From: Aquatica leii
Lineage: Eukaryota; Arthropoda; Insecta; Coleoptera; Lampyridae
Length of the DNA: 64,000 bases
Reading direction: 5' to 3'
Assembly: GCA_035610365.1 (NCBI GenBank)
Contig: CM069435.1
Location: 16,977,123-17,041,122 of the forward strand
The position numbers and the translations under genes are program-made. Below, piece after piece: positions 10,021-22,640 of the stretch (position 1 is its first letter; every line of letters begins with the position of its first letter). The notes under the pieces are model-generated. The model had not been told where the DNA came from and did no database searches. It saw only the letters and a list, made by a program, of their open reading frames with translations.

Positions 10021-12815
10021 TTTTTTGTACTACTCATATTGATGGCCTGCTCGATCAAGTAGCTCTGATGGTATACTAAATTAACTCGCATGGTTTACTC
10101 GAGTATTTAACTATTATGGTCTATCCTGTATGTAATTAAGTCTTATAGTGTTTGAAGATTTCCAGCTGGCTACGACCTGCTGTATTACTGCGGCTTTGGA
10201 GAGTATATTCCCACATGTAGTTGGAGTTGCTAACCAGGTATTTTTTTCACGTTAATTCAATGGTGAAGAAACTGGGTTAATCGAAGGTCTTCCAATACAC
10301 GGCCGCTATAACGAGTTAATTGTGTCTGTCAATGTAAAAACGTTTAACTAAACAAATTAGCTAATTAAGGTACTTATAACTAATGTTCTTTAGCTTATAC
10401 GCTTATCGAATTGTTATCTTTTCCTCTGTATATAAGACTATTTAACTGTGATAAATTTCAATTTTACCATTTAATTTGTATAAATTTTAAAATTACGATT
10501 TAAATAAATAAATAATTTAAATGTAAAGACATTGGAAGTACGCGTCGAAGTTCATATTATGTTACTGGGGGTATAACTCATATAATCATCCGTCTCGCGA
10601 ACTTGACGTCAAGGCCACGCGCGGGTTGTAATTAATCAATTACGCAAGCGCATTTAATTATTGCTACCGTTCGTGAATTGCGGCGGTGTTTTCGATTCCT
10701 GCCTTTTCTTCTATCTAATAGGGTCGGTCGTCGTAGCTAAACCAAACAACATTTTTTCTTTGGTCAATAAACGAAACTGTCAGTTACTGTTGAGAATCAG
10801 TGTTTTATTTTGGAATATACTGTGGGGATTGCGGGTCTAGGATTTTCTTTTCTCTAGCCTAGACGTTCGGTACTTTAGTCTTCCGCAAGAGAAGGTGGCG
10901 TTAAAGGGAATTTGGTTTATCAAAAGACTGTTTTGTTTACACATTCAATCCACGACTATCTGCGGCGAAACTAGCCAAACGTTAAGCCAAACATCTATCT
11001 GCTATTGTTCTTTTTTTTTACCTCCCCAATTAGTTCGCTACAAATAATTTTGACGTACAACCGTACAACCAAGTAACGTAGTCGACCTAACTTTGAAATT
11101 CAGAAGCGAAGTAAATTAAAATGCAGCATTACTTAAAACTTAATTGAAATCTAACAAAGACGTACATGCAGCGTTATCATCAGTAAACTCCTTTTAACCA
11201 TACGATCATTGACGGCAAACCAATGCGCAGCGTTTTTCTCAAATAAAAGTTGGGTAAATATTTCCTCTAATGCAATAACAAAAATAGTGTAGATAGTATT
11301 AACTACGATGACGTGACGACGTCATGAAAATTATCGCTAAATACAACATCTGCTGATATCTCCACAGACAAAGAAAACGTGTGGTGGTATGGAAACCCGC
11401 TAGAGAATTATATTAAACCATAAACACAAGAAATGCTTACTCCAAATAAAGACTTTCACTCAGATCACAACAATATTCTAATTCATATTCACATAAATGT
11501 GCGTGAAACAATTAACGATGAAAACCTTGTTGAGCGTACACAACGCTAAATAATGTCTACGCTCTTCACACTTTACCAAAAGAAATCAAATCGTATTTTG
11601 AAAATTTGGCATTGTATCTCTACTCTAAGAACGAAAAGTAGGCTCGAGAATAAATTTTATACAGGGGACAAACATTATACTAAAACATTTTTAACATAAG
11701 AAATTATTTAATTATCTTATAATATGCCAACTTTTCAATTAAATTTTCAAAAATAAATTTGTTCTTGTTATCAGCTAATACATTTTAAAACTCTGGAAAG
11801 TTTCTTTCCACATTGCAAGATACTATTGCCGCAAATTCTAATTCTGTTATGTTGGTTATACTTAGATTAAGATTACACTATGTAAACCTTTAGTATTCAA
11901 TATATTGAATAGATTTTTTAATTGTTTGTAACCGAAATTTTTTGGCAATACCGAAGTTAGTTTGTTAACAAAAGCTGAGTTTTCTAATTCGGTTAACTTG
12001 CTAATAACACTTTCAATTATTTGAACACTGTTTTTTAACAAAAACTCTTTAGCTTTAAATTTTAGTATAGTTTTTTTACATACAAATTAGATTGAACAAT
12101 AACCAAGTTTTTCCGTATGCTGTTACGGTAAACCCAAACTCCGCACTCGGCTAAAGTGCAATCAATTACTTAAAATTAAACGTTAACAAATATGAAGTGT
12201 AAACAAATTGAAAATTATAGCGCACAGTCAGTCAAGCCTCGAACTTAAATAATTTGAAAGATAAAAAACAGAGTTAACTGCTTGTGACAGCAATTGTATA
12301 CTTGGTCGTTGTACATACGATCAAAGCTAAATTTTTTTATTACGAAAAAAGGGTACCTACGGTTTACTTTGATGCTAGCGCTAGTGGCATTATAAACATC
12401 CCCTGAAAAGTAAAACATTAAGTATATCGCCGTTGTATTACAAATGATTACATTTGTTACTACAACATAACGTGCGCTAAACTTTGAATTTTATTTGATT
12501 TTGAAATTAAATCTGCAGGAAGAACAGGTGTGTTAATAAAAACTTTAAGATATTTTACCAACGATAATTAAATGCTATTTTTTCTCACTAATCGATTGAA
12601 TTTTTATTTGTTTTAACCTATTAAATATGTGGATGTCCAACTGAGCATTTCGTTTACTCGTGATGTCTTTTAGTTTGCTTGTCAAAATGCAAACGCGTAG
12701 ACGTTAACAGAAACGGAAGACGGATCAAGTCTAATATTGCCAACAAAGTTTAAACTAAGCAAAATTTATACAAGGCGAGGATCCATAAAAAGCTTTTTTA
12801 TAGAATAGAATAGAA
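10021..12815. other. Intergenic, possible solo LTR near 10.56-10.94 kb
   Basis: Mostly AT-rich with no coding signature. A more GC-rich patch at about 10560-10943 starts TGTTAC, contains AATAAA near 10766 and ends TTTACA. This is LTR-like and lies downstream of the plus-strand Gypsy fragment, but no matching copy or target duplication was found. Nothing was recognised in the rest. Confidence 0.3.
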
Positions 12816-12816
12816 T

Positions 12817-12945
12817 AGATGTAAACTATGTGGGGAGGGGTGGGAAAATATAGAGCACATGTTAAAGAAATGCACAGAACTAAGAGAAGAGGAGAGAGGA
12901 AGGTTGGAGATTTTGAGAGAAGGAGTGGGATGCAAGAAGTATTAA
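12817..12945 (+). pseudogene. 3' tail of a non-LTR retrotransposon ORF2 (zinc motif)
   Basis: A short open frame reads CKLCGEGWENIEHMLKKC followed by a Glu/Arg-rich helix and a stop at 12943-12945. The C-x2-C...H-x4-C pattern with EHMLxxC is the usual C-terminal zinc motif of LINE ORF2 proteins. A small TAGAA repeat lies immediately upstream (12800-12819). No RT sequence remains nearby. Confidence 0.55.
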
Positions 12946-15900
12946 AAAGGAGAAGAAGATTACATGTAGCGTAGTAGATGCATTTGTATATAGAGAAGAG
13001 ATTAGCGGTGGAGGGTTTCGGATAATTTTTTAACGTACATATCGAATTGTCTCTATTAAACAATTATTATAATCCACAAGAAAAAATTCAAATTTCGACA
13101 GAGCAACAATTAAAATTAAAAAGAGTGTTACGAAAGTTTTCTCGCAACAAAAGTTGCTAACGGCTAACCCAGTCGAATTCGGAAATTTCGGTCGTAAGCT
13201 TCGTGGTGCTAAATTATAAAACGCATTAAAAAGGCGCAAAAACGATTAGAAGCTATAATGATAGACACCGTTTAAATATATCTAACACTGAAACACAATA
13301 AATGACAAGACACTGATTATAACGACAACTATGTCTATTTTTCTAATAGAAAGAGAAAAAGAGGTTAAAAAAAGGTATTACGTAAAGAAGGCAGAATTGT
13401 ACATATATAGCGACAAACAGTAATTCTATAAATATTACAGTTATAGCTATGATACAAGTCTTGAAGAGTAGGCAACACTCCAAACATACAATTATCGAAG
13501 TAAATACATAATATATTGAAGTTAAATATTACGCAACTTTAAAGATAATTGTTAATTTAGGGTAAAATTAATGACGTTACGCTCGTTGCAAATCGCATTT
13601 AACGTAAATTGAAATAATCTACTTCGTACGTATTTCACGTCCGACAAATGTACAAATTACTAACAAGTAAAAGAAAAATGGATTACTTACAGTCGTCCAT
13701 GTCGATAACTATCGCACAATCTAAACATCTGCTAAAATTGCTAAAAAAATGAAGCAAAGATTACATATAGAATCGTATCACAATTAAGTTGCTTATCCGC
13801 AAAGAATGAATCCGAATTCAATGCGTCAAGCATTCAAATGATCTTCACTTTTTTAAACTCAGGTGAGTTTTGTCTTGGAAGTGACCTAATTGATTGAAAG
13901 TCTCTTTTTGTACGTGCTTCTGAGCATAGCTTCCAGCGGAAACTAATGGAGTACTCATGAATTCTGCCAACTTAGTTCAACACGTGGTATCGTAAGAAAA
14001 TTACAGGAAAATCAACGTAAATTACAAAAATGTGTGTTATAAGTCACCTCAGAAAATTTTCACAGAAGCAGTGAAAATAATACACCCATTTATAACACAG
14101 ATCCTTGTGAAGTTTTTAGTGAAAAACTGAAAACGTCGCTGGGCGCTTACATTAAAACATACTTGTAAAGTGTGGTTTTCCTTCCGGTAAAAAATAATAG
14201 CTGTCAAAAGCAACCACTCTATGGCGCATGACTGTCATATCGAAAAGTGGGCGTTCTAAGAACAAATTTAATACTCGAAAATTTTTAACATACCAACTTT
14301 TTAACATAACAAGAGCTTTGCCAAACAAAACCTTAAAAACCGAAACAAAGTTGATGCTGCGATACATCACAAGACAAGCACAACTCGTCAATCCGAAGAA
14401 AAAATTCCATAAGTAAAAAAAAACTTTACCCAAGAAAGTCACACTCCAATTTTCTAAGTTCGTTTCTGAATCAGACTCTGGAAGTAAGAAGTGGTAGTTT
14501 TTCGTCTGATGAGTACATAACTAAAACACTAAGAGATGCAATAAAACCAAATCAAAAATCTGCTCACACGTGTATATAATCTAAATATGTAATAATAATG
14601 TAATACATGTAAAATAATGTAATAATGTAATAATCTAAAAAAATTGAAATAACAATGGTTAATTGAAGCCAACGTACTACTAAAAGGCAGCAAAATATAG
14701 GCAAACCAACTATAAAGTCAGGTCGTACAAGACAAAAGAAGCGAAGTAAAACTTTAGTAAATCGAACCCACTAAACACAATTAGTAAGTAAGAGAATCAA
14801 TAAAGACATAAAAAATTATAATCGCACGAATAATCGAATCCTTGCAGCTGGGCGGCAAAACTTGTTACGTAAATTTAACTGTAGCTTGATGCAAGCGGCA
14901 GCTCAGACACATCGGGGAGAGGGTCGTGGATAATTTATACCATTTAAATATGTGGAAACTCACGGGCTTGGCACTAACACATACGTGTGACTTTCTTAAC
15001 TTACAAAATGGAAGTGATAAATTTGATTCCAGTATGTCAAATGACGTATCACAGGCCAAAATTCCTACAGTACAAAAACTACACCAAATATGATTTTATG
15101 TTTAGATTCTGCATATGATTTAAATTAACTTATTAGTCTGATAGACGGCGAGTATAATCAAAAATTATCAAAAAGCTTAAACTGTAGGTAATTTTTTAGT
15201 GTGTGAGTTTATCTGCACTTAAAAGTTTTATTTTTTGTTTTGTATTCTAAAATATTGTTTATAGATATTTTTTCACTTGATTTAATATATAATTCATGTT
15301 TGGTTATTGCATTTATACAATGCAATTGCAAACTTTAAATCATTTTATAAATTTGTGATTTAATGGTTTAAAAAATAATTAAAAAAAACATTCTTTTAAA
15401 AACTTAAACTAATCGTTTATATTACCAACAACACCGCGTCACAACATTTACGTTGGCCAATTAAAGTGTTCTTTGAGTATTGGCGTTTCATGATTACAAC
15501 ATCTTGACATCAACAATTTCAGTTATTGAACCAAAACATTTCATCATTAAAAGTAATGGTGGAATTTTTCAAAACTTTGTTAAGCACTTGACTTTTAGAT
15601 GCTAAGTGCAATTATTTTTTCGCATCGTTGAACTTAGTCAGTTACTTTACCAATTTTAACAAATTCATTTATAGTTGGTTGGCGAGTCGTGCATTACAAG
15701 TAGGTTTGACAATGTTAATGGTTTTGGCAGTTAATTTTACATTTTTTAAAATAACTTTTCTCGTTCGGATATCGATGCATTATTCCAAGAGTATTTTATT
15801 GTGCATTTTAATAAAGGAATTATTGCGCCCTGTTATTATTTCCGTTTCCGCTTTTCGTCGCATACATGCTTTTGTGATGCTGTGAACAATTTTAATTAAT

Positions 15901-18150
15901 GTCGCACCTGTCAATTGTAAGTGTAGTTTTATTAAGGACGAAAAATTAAAACAATGAGCCAGCTATAATTTACAGAAAATGCAGCGCAGAACGGTGTTTG
16001 TTGTTATTTATTTAATGAAGCGTTAATAAAATCGAATAATTTAATCAGTTACAGTTTTTTACACTTTTATTTTGTTGAAAATAAAATCATCAAAATTACA
16101 AGATTCATCTAATAACGTATATTGGATTAAGTTTAAAAAAATTAATAAACAAAAGAAAAAGCTAGAGATAAACACAATTAAAGAAACGTTTTTATAATCA
16201 CATTTAAGCCAAATGAAAAAGTGTAAAATTTCGTAATAAAGCGTTTTAGAAAAAATTACTTTTTGACGTACTTAAACAATACCTTAACTTGATTAAAATA
16301 AATAGAAAGAAATTTAATGTCAAATAAAAACTGAAACCTTAAATTGCTAATTACTGCAGTTTAAATCATTTATTTAATCAAGCATAATAAGACATAATTC
16401 GAAACCGTTAAATTTAATGAAGCAGGTAATTTCAGTCATTCGAGAAAATATTCATTAAGAACAGGCATTGCTTTATCTATGCTTAAAATTAAATTTAATC
16501 ATTTAGACTTTACGTAATCCTTTTAAATTATTTGAAATACCTTGCTTTCGTGGACCAAATCCGTGTAAGATTTGTTAAGAAAATATTTATCAGTCAAGGT
16601 GGTGCAATTAAATTCGCCAAAACGTAATCGAATTTTCTTTTTCGTCTTTGCGTACCTGTAAGCCTACGAGCAGTAAATCTTTAGTTAAGTGTATTTTGAT
16701 GTTACCTACATGTTAAGACCCTTTTAGAAAATCCATTTGAAATTTAAAACACATGTTGATGCGATGGTTTGCGCTCGTTTTCACACACAAATGATCTTTT
16801 AAATTTTATTTACCGTTTCTCGTGTCACTTTCAGTGGTGTATTATCAAATTTTTTTACACTTTATCGATAATTTTGTGCGCCTAACTGTGACTGTTTAAG
16901 AAGTACGTTAAAACCAAGTTAGTTTTTTTTTATCTTACAATGATAAACTGATGTAAAATGCTAAATGCCCTATAAACTTTATTGGCAAAGACATTGGAAA
17001 AACGTAAAATTTAAAAACAGTTAAATGTATTTACTGATGAATACCGTTTAGAATCAAAATAAATATCTTTTTAAATGTTTTTTTTTTTATTAAATTCATT
17101 ATATTTGTTTGTGCAAATTTTACTTTTTACAACGTTTTTTTATACTTTTACACAAGAAGCAACTTGAAATGTTTCAAGCATATACAAAATTAATTGAAAC
17201 ACTGTGTATAAATACGGTTGGACAAACAAAAATCGTATTAAAATTTATTTTGTGTTGTTGTATTTTTTGCTTTTCTTACCTATATTTTTCACATTTATCA
17301 CATTTTTTTATTCTAGTACTTTGGATTTATATATGTTTTTATATTTTGTTTGTACTTTTTTGCCATAACATTTTCAGCGTGTATTGTCTTTTTTAAATTT
17401 TTTGTTTCTGTTATTTATTTGTTGAATGCATAGTTGCATGCAAAAGATGTTAAAAGAAATGTCTAAATAAAAGCATTGTTGGTGCTCAGTGGCAACGGTC
17501 GAGAGGTATACTCTTGGGAAAGCTCCAAATGTAAAAACAAATTAAAACCAAAAGATTACCAGTAAGATTATCGGCTCCCTTTGGATTTTGCTAACCAAAG
17601 AATACGCCATGCGGTGTACACACTATTAGAACCCACCTTTCTGTGTGTAAAGTCACTAAATTTTGAAAGCAAAGCAACAAAAAAATGATTGCAAACAGGT
17701 TGATCGATTAACATTTAACAAACAAAATTTAAACAAAAGAAAAACCAAAAAAAGATGTGGTTAAACAGTAAATTACAAAAATTTAGTTAAAAAATAAAAT
17801 ACATTTTAATAAAATGTACATTGAAGTAATTCTGAACTAAAAAAAATTAGACTTATTAGATATTTTCATTTAGTTGAGGGTACATTAATTCGTAACTTTA
17901 ATTTTTGCTTAAAATTCGGTTAAATGTCTCCAATTGTAAATCACCAAAATGTGCCTTGTAAAACACAAACGAAATCGTTAATACGTAAAATCGGTATATG
18001 CAATAATTCACAAACTGAGGTAGTCGGTGATGTTCTCAAAATTGCTGCGAAAACCAAGGATTAAACTTCAAACTTAAAAGCACAAATAGATTATTTTACA
18101 ATTTTTCAATTTTTATAGCTTAGTCATAAGTGATAACATAATTTGCTTAA
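12946..18150. other. Long AT-rich intergenic stretch
   Basis: No recognised protein signature or repeat family. Several ORFs of 60-100 codons exist (for example 14152-14442 minus, 15628-15885 plus, 17109-17396 plus) but are low-complexity and hydrophobic, with no motif. A small TAATG-type tandem repeat lies at about 14590-14635. Confidence 0.4.
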
Positions 18151-18235
18151 ATAGCCCCGTTAGATCGGTTTTCCACCTCCGAGTTGCCTCTTTGGTTTCA
18201 AACTTTTCCGCTGGGTTGTATATTTCATTCTAAAC

Positions 18236-20928
18236 TTAATCTAGGATGACATACTTAGGCCGCTTGTGCCTAGGCATGTCATCTCTGTCGTAGTCCCAAA
18301 GCCGCCGGATGAGGGGATTGGGATGGGCCAGGTCTGCATGGAGCGCAGCTGCGGATTGGCGGACGAAATCTGCGATCTTCGGGATGGCGAGTTCCTGATG
18401 GAACCGGTCTGTTCGGAAGAAACAGGGGGCGTCAGCAATCATTCTGAGGATTTTGTTTTCGAAGATTTGGATCCTGGTGGTGTGAGTTTTGGCAGCGTAG
18501 AACCATACTTGTGCTGCGTATGTCGTGGCAGAGCGGATGATCGTCTTATAGATGAGAAGTTTGTTGTCGATGCTGAGGCGGCAGTTGCGGCACAACATCG
18601 GGTATAACTTAACCAGTAGGCCGTTCGAAGAGGCGAACTTCTGGGTGATGTGCGATTTCCAAACCATTTCTTGTCTAGGGTGAGGCCGAGATATTTGGTC
18701 TCGTTCACCCAGGTAACGTCGTTGCCTTTGATGTGGAGGCGGCTTATGGGATCGATGTTTCTTCGATTGAAGAGGACGGCGGCGTTTTTTGTCGGATTGA
18801 CTTTTATTCGCCAGTCGTCGTACCAGTTGTCGAGCGAGGTGAGAGCCATTTGGAGATTTCTTTCGGCTTGAACGGGCGAGCGGGATGTTGCCAAAACGGC
18901 GGTGTCGTCGGCGTAGAAAGTGTAAGTGAGTCCGTCGATGTTTGGAACGTCTGCAGTGAAGATGTTGTATAGAAGTGGGGATAGCGTAGATCTTTGAGGG
19001 ATGCCGGCTTCTATGTGACGTGGAGTTTTGGCGGTGCGAAGTTTGATCGCAAACGAGCGTCGATTGAGGAAGGAGCCGATGAGTTGTACCATCGGAACGT
19101 CGATGCCTAGACGGTGCATCTTGTAGAGCAGTCCGCGATGCCAGACCTTGTCGAACGCCTTTTCGATGTCGAGAAAAACGGCGCCGGTGACATCGCGGTG
19201 GTTGAAATCGTCGGTGATCTGCTCAACGACGCGGAGGGCTTGGTGGACCGTTGAATGTTTTTTACGGAAACCGAACTGTTCTTGTGGAATAATTTGGTTA
19301 ATGTCGACCGGTTCCTGTAATCGGGTTAGGATTATTCTTTCCAATAGCTTACCGAGAGTCGGAAGTAAGCTAATTGGACGGTAGTTTTGCGGCATGACGT
19401 GATCTTTTCCGGGTTTGGGAATGACTATGACGTCCGCGGTTTTTCACTGATGTGGAAAGTGACGGAGTCTTAGGCAAATGTTGAAAATCGCGGTTTAGGT
19501 GGCTATACCTTTTTTGGGAAGAAGTTTGATTGCTTTGTTGGGAATGCCGTCGTTCCTGGGAGCTTTGTGCGGTTTAAAATTTTTGATTTCGGATTCGATT
19601 TCTTTGGGGGAAGTGTGCCTGATGGGCTTGTTTGAATTTGCTGTCAGGATGCTTCTGACTTCGCGGTGGATGGCGTTCGTGCGACGGAAGTCTTCGTCGT
19701 CTGGATGGTTTACTCTGAATTGGAGTTCGAGCGTGTCAGCGAAAGCTTCGGCTTTGTCTAGATCGGTGAAGACCACACCTCGGGGACCGTGAGTGGCGGG
19801 CATGGGAGGATTATTCCTGTTTTTAAGGATTTTGGTCATTTGCCAGACGCTTAGGTCTTGTGAATTTAACGACTGAAGTTTGTCGTTGAAAAGGAGATTC
19901 CGATGTTGTTCGATCTACGTTCGAATATTTTTTTGAGCTGCGTTAAGAGCTCTTTTATCGTTTGGATGACGAGTGCGTTGCCATCTGCGTCTAAGGCGGT
20001 TTTTCTCGGTGATCAGGTCACGAATTTGAATTGGGAGTTAAAGGGGATCGGACTTGATTTTTGTGATAGTTTTTGTAGCTTTTGAAATGCATCTTTTGAC
20101 AAGATCTGTAAAACTGGCAACCGCGGCTTGAAGTTGGGCGATGTTATTTATGACCGGGACTTGAATGAAAAGTTTACTGGCTTCGACTTGGAAAGTTGGC
20201 CACATGGTAATGTTCGTTTCGAACTGAAGGTTATCGTTTTCTGATTGATCACCAAGTTGTAAGAGTACGGGCTCGTGGTCGGAACTAAGGTCGGAAACGG
20301 TAGTTAAATCGTGAAGTAGCCTGATGTTATTGAAAATGGCTATGTCGATTACGTCGGGGAGTCCGTTGTGAGGGTGAATGGTGGGTTCGTAGGGTCTATC
20401 TACGAGGAAATTTCGGATGCTGGCAAGTTCTTGCAGGAGTCGACCGTTGCGGTTCGATTTCCTGCTGTGCCAGTCTGGATGTTTCGCGTTAAGGTCTCCT
20501 GCGAGAATTGTGGGTGTCCTGGCGTTAAAAATCGCGTCAAAATCTGCGGGAATGACGTCTTTGGTGGGTGGGATATAAGCAGCGCAGAGAACTATGTTTC
20601 CGTTGGCTGCCGTGTTAATGAAGATTTGAGTTGCTTCAAGATTCTGAAGTTGTGGCGTTGGAATGTGGTGGTAGGAGGTTGACCGTTTTACGTAAACCGC
20701 CGTACCTCCTCCGCGACCTGTGGTTTGGTTGGTATTATATCTCGAATAATTGGGAATGTTTGGATTGTCGCAGTTCCGAAGATGAGTTTCGGAAACGAGA
20801 GAGACGTCGATGTTACGGCGGTAGAGAAATTCCTGAAATTTAAGTTTTTTATTAAGGATACCGTTGGCGTTGCAAATCGCAATGACGAGAGAGTTTGGTT
20901 TTCTTCTTGCAGCCACAACTGGTTGCAA
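18236..20928 (-). pseudogene. Jockey-type retrotransposon ORF2: endonuclease-reverse transcriptase, inactivated
   Basis: ORF2 nicks target DNA and copies element RNA onto it. From ATG 20928 the AP endonuclease shows NANGILNKK, SETHLR, ILAGDLNAKHPDW and SSDHEPVLL. The linker (HKAPRNDGIPNKAIKLLP) leads to RT: NYRPISLLPTLGKLLERI, FLDIEKAFDKVWH, GIPQRSTLSPLLYNIF and the catalytic FYADD. One frame runs 20928 to about 18660 with four stops: 20038-20040, 19915-19917, 19495-19497 and 19444-19446, the last where IPKPGKD-type elements keep Trp. A frameshift near 18660 then enters the C-terminal part (KSHITQKFASSNGLLVKLYP to RPKYVILD). The usual QGS of RT is QRS here. Jockey-clade placement is by motif style. 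Confidence 0.9.
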
Positions 20929-21225
20929 GAACGGAGTTGGGCGTGGTACTCTCTGATGAGGACGGACTATTCCCTGGTGACCTCGGTGTGAAAGTACCTC
21001 TGAGGCTTCGTCTCTCCGGCGGTGGTGGTTGGCGCAGGAGCGGTGGGCTCAACCGGTCTCGCTGCCTGGGCAAACGAGATGGTGGGTTCACTGGCTTGGC
21101 GGCTGGTCGTGGGGATAAAACAGGAGCAGAACGATTAATACGCTGAGTACTTACCTGTCGCTGTCGAGGGTGGGCAGGGCATCCCTTGTAGTTCGCGGGA
21201 TGGTCGTAGTGATTGAATCAAAATC
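20852..21225 (-). pseudogene. Jockey ORF1 (gag-like) 3' end, 5'-truncated
   Basis: In the frame before ORF2 the minus strand reads DHPANYKGCPAHPRQR, the last part of the zinc-knuckle segment of Jockey gag proteins. A Pro/Ser/Arg-rich tail follows (SAPVLSPRPAAKPVNPPS) and ends about 76 bases inside ORF2, the overlap usual for these elements. The upstream Cys residues and the rest of ORF1 are absent, so this copy is 5'-truncated near 21235, as incomplete target-primed reverse transcription would leave it. Confidence 0.75.
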
Positions 21226-21235
21226 CAACTCTTTC

Positions 21236-21639
21236 ATTAAATAAAAATTTTCGATGCGATTCACGCACTGCACATAGAATTATTATAGAAAATTACCTAT
21301 GATCAATATGCAACAAACAGAGATGCGAAAGATAACAGGTTAAGGCGTAACAATTTTGTAAAACAAAACCTTTTACAACGGTTCTTACAAGAAACGCTAA
21401 CCCGACAACTGATAAGTTTAATAGCGCTAAAATCAACAACGCTACGTTAATATCGTATCATATCTATCAATGAAAGAAAATATTAGTTGGTTTAAAAAAC
21501 ACTTCTCCATTTGTATAATTCGAAACTACAAGTTGCGTTGTGTTATTTGAGAATTTTCCGCCTTCTCTACAGTTATGTTTACTAGCTTTAGTCTATATTT
21601 TCAATTTTGAACCAGTAAATCATAATCTTTTAAATGTTT
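21236..21639. other. Intergenic stretch, nothing recognised
   Basis: AT-rich sequence between the 5'-truncated Jockey copy and copy B of the TIR repeat. No feature could be supported. Confidence 0.4.
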
Positions 21640-22640
21640 ACTTTCCTATAAGAAAATCGCAATTTTTTTTGCAGAATTTTGCAGAATGTATTTTTAACAA
21701 ACAAATTTTGGGTGTTTGGGTGTACCCACGATAACTCTCGAACCGAAAATCCCAGTAACTTGAAATTTGGTATGGGGCTGTCTTTTCGTATTCTCTCGGT
21801 TCTATCAAAAGATGGCTCTGATAAAAAAAAACGAAAATGGGTGTATCCGCCATATTTAACAGTTTTTCTTATAATTTTGTACATATGTAAATTATTCGAA
21901 TTATTTTTAGTTTCTTATATTTAAACAATAGTTATTTGTATCACTAGTCCAGAAAGTGCTATTTTGCGAGTATGAGCATATTTGTAGGCCGAGGTGAAGC
22001 CGAGACCTACAAAAAGCGAATACTCGCAAAATACTTTTAGGACGTGTGATAGACAACCTTTTTTGTGCTGATTTTTATAGTATAAATTAATTAAAAGCAG
22101 TTATTTAAGTATTGATTTTTAATAAAATTTAATAACATATGTTGATAAAACTGAAACCTGTAATGACGAAACACAATTGTTTTTGAAATTAATTTGACAA
22201 TTACATAATATTATTACAATTTCACTTATATGAAAATAAAACCATTGTTGTTTTTAACAATTGTAAGATATAAGCAAATTTGTTATATTTGTTTAAAAAT
22301 TTTTTTGTTAGTGCTACTTTAAACAACAACACAGGTAATGGTGTATGTTAATAAATTTGACACATTGACAGATGACGTTTAATTAATTAATTAATGATTA
22401 CTAGTGCTAACTTTTAGTTATAAAATTCTACTACACTCTACCGGTCTAGGCCGGAAAAGTAAAATTTCCGACCGATTATGATGCCTGTAAAATACGTCAA
22501 AACGGACGGAAGCACAAAAAAAATTTCTAACATCAGTTTATTAGATATTTGGTTTATAATTTAAAATGAATTTCAAATATAATCTAGGTTCGAATTCAGC
22601 CTGCGTCAATTTTTTTAGACAAAAATTCTATATCTCAGTT
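21640..22640. mobile_element. TIR repeat, copy B, split by an insertion
   Basis: It starts with ACTTTCCTATAAG and carries the block CCCACGATAACTCTCGAACC (about 21724-21743) in the order seen in copies A and C. After about 21938 the family sequence stops, and it resumes near 22525 with TTTCTAACATCAGTTTATTAG and the GGTTCGAATTC motif (22587-22597). The second half of the dimer and the right TIR are not recognisable, so the copy is also truncated. Confidence 0.65.
21939..22525. mobile_element. Palindrome-bearing insertion in TIR repeat copy B
   Basis: The first 113 bases (21939-22051) form a large imperfect palindrome. TATCACTAGTCC pairs with GGACGTGTGATA, and ATTTTGCGAGTAT (21961-21973) pairs exactly with ATACTCGCAAAAT (22020-22032). 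GTAGG and CCTAC lie at the centre. A second hairpin-forming patch (CGGTC...GACCG with GGAAA/TTTCC) lies near 22442-22475. No protein is encoded. The structure suggests a non-autonomous DNA element; its outer ends and target duplication are not certain. Confidence 0.5.

Noticed and set aside
10560-10943. Solo LTR (TGTTAC...TTTACA)
   Set aside because: Ends match poorly, no target duplication and no second copy in the window; kept only as a low-confidence remark.
14152-14442. 96-codon minus ORF and overlapping 62-codon plus ORF
   Set aside because: Low-complexity, hydrophobic, without motif or splice context; typical chance ORFs in AT-rich DNA.
17109-17396. 95-codon hydrophobic plus ORF
   Set aside because: Phe/Leu/Ile/Cys-rich translation of T-rich DNA with no family resemblance.
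18266-21146. Many plus-strand ORFs of 60-113 codons
   Set aside because: They are antisense shadows of the Jockey ORF1 and ORF2, produced by its higher GC content.
21630-21884. 84-codon minus ORF that looks conserved with sequences in copies A and C
   Set aside because: It is read-through of the TIR repeat. Similar frames in the other copies are broken and the repeat is better explained as non-coding.
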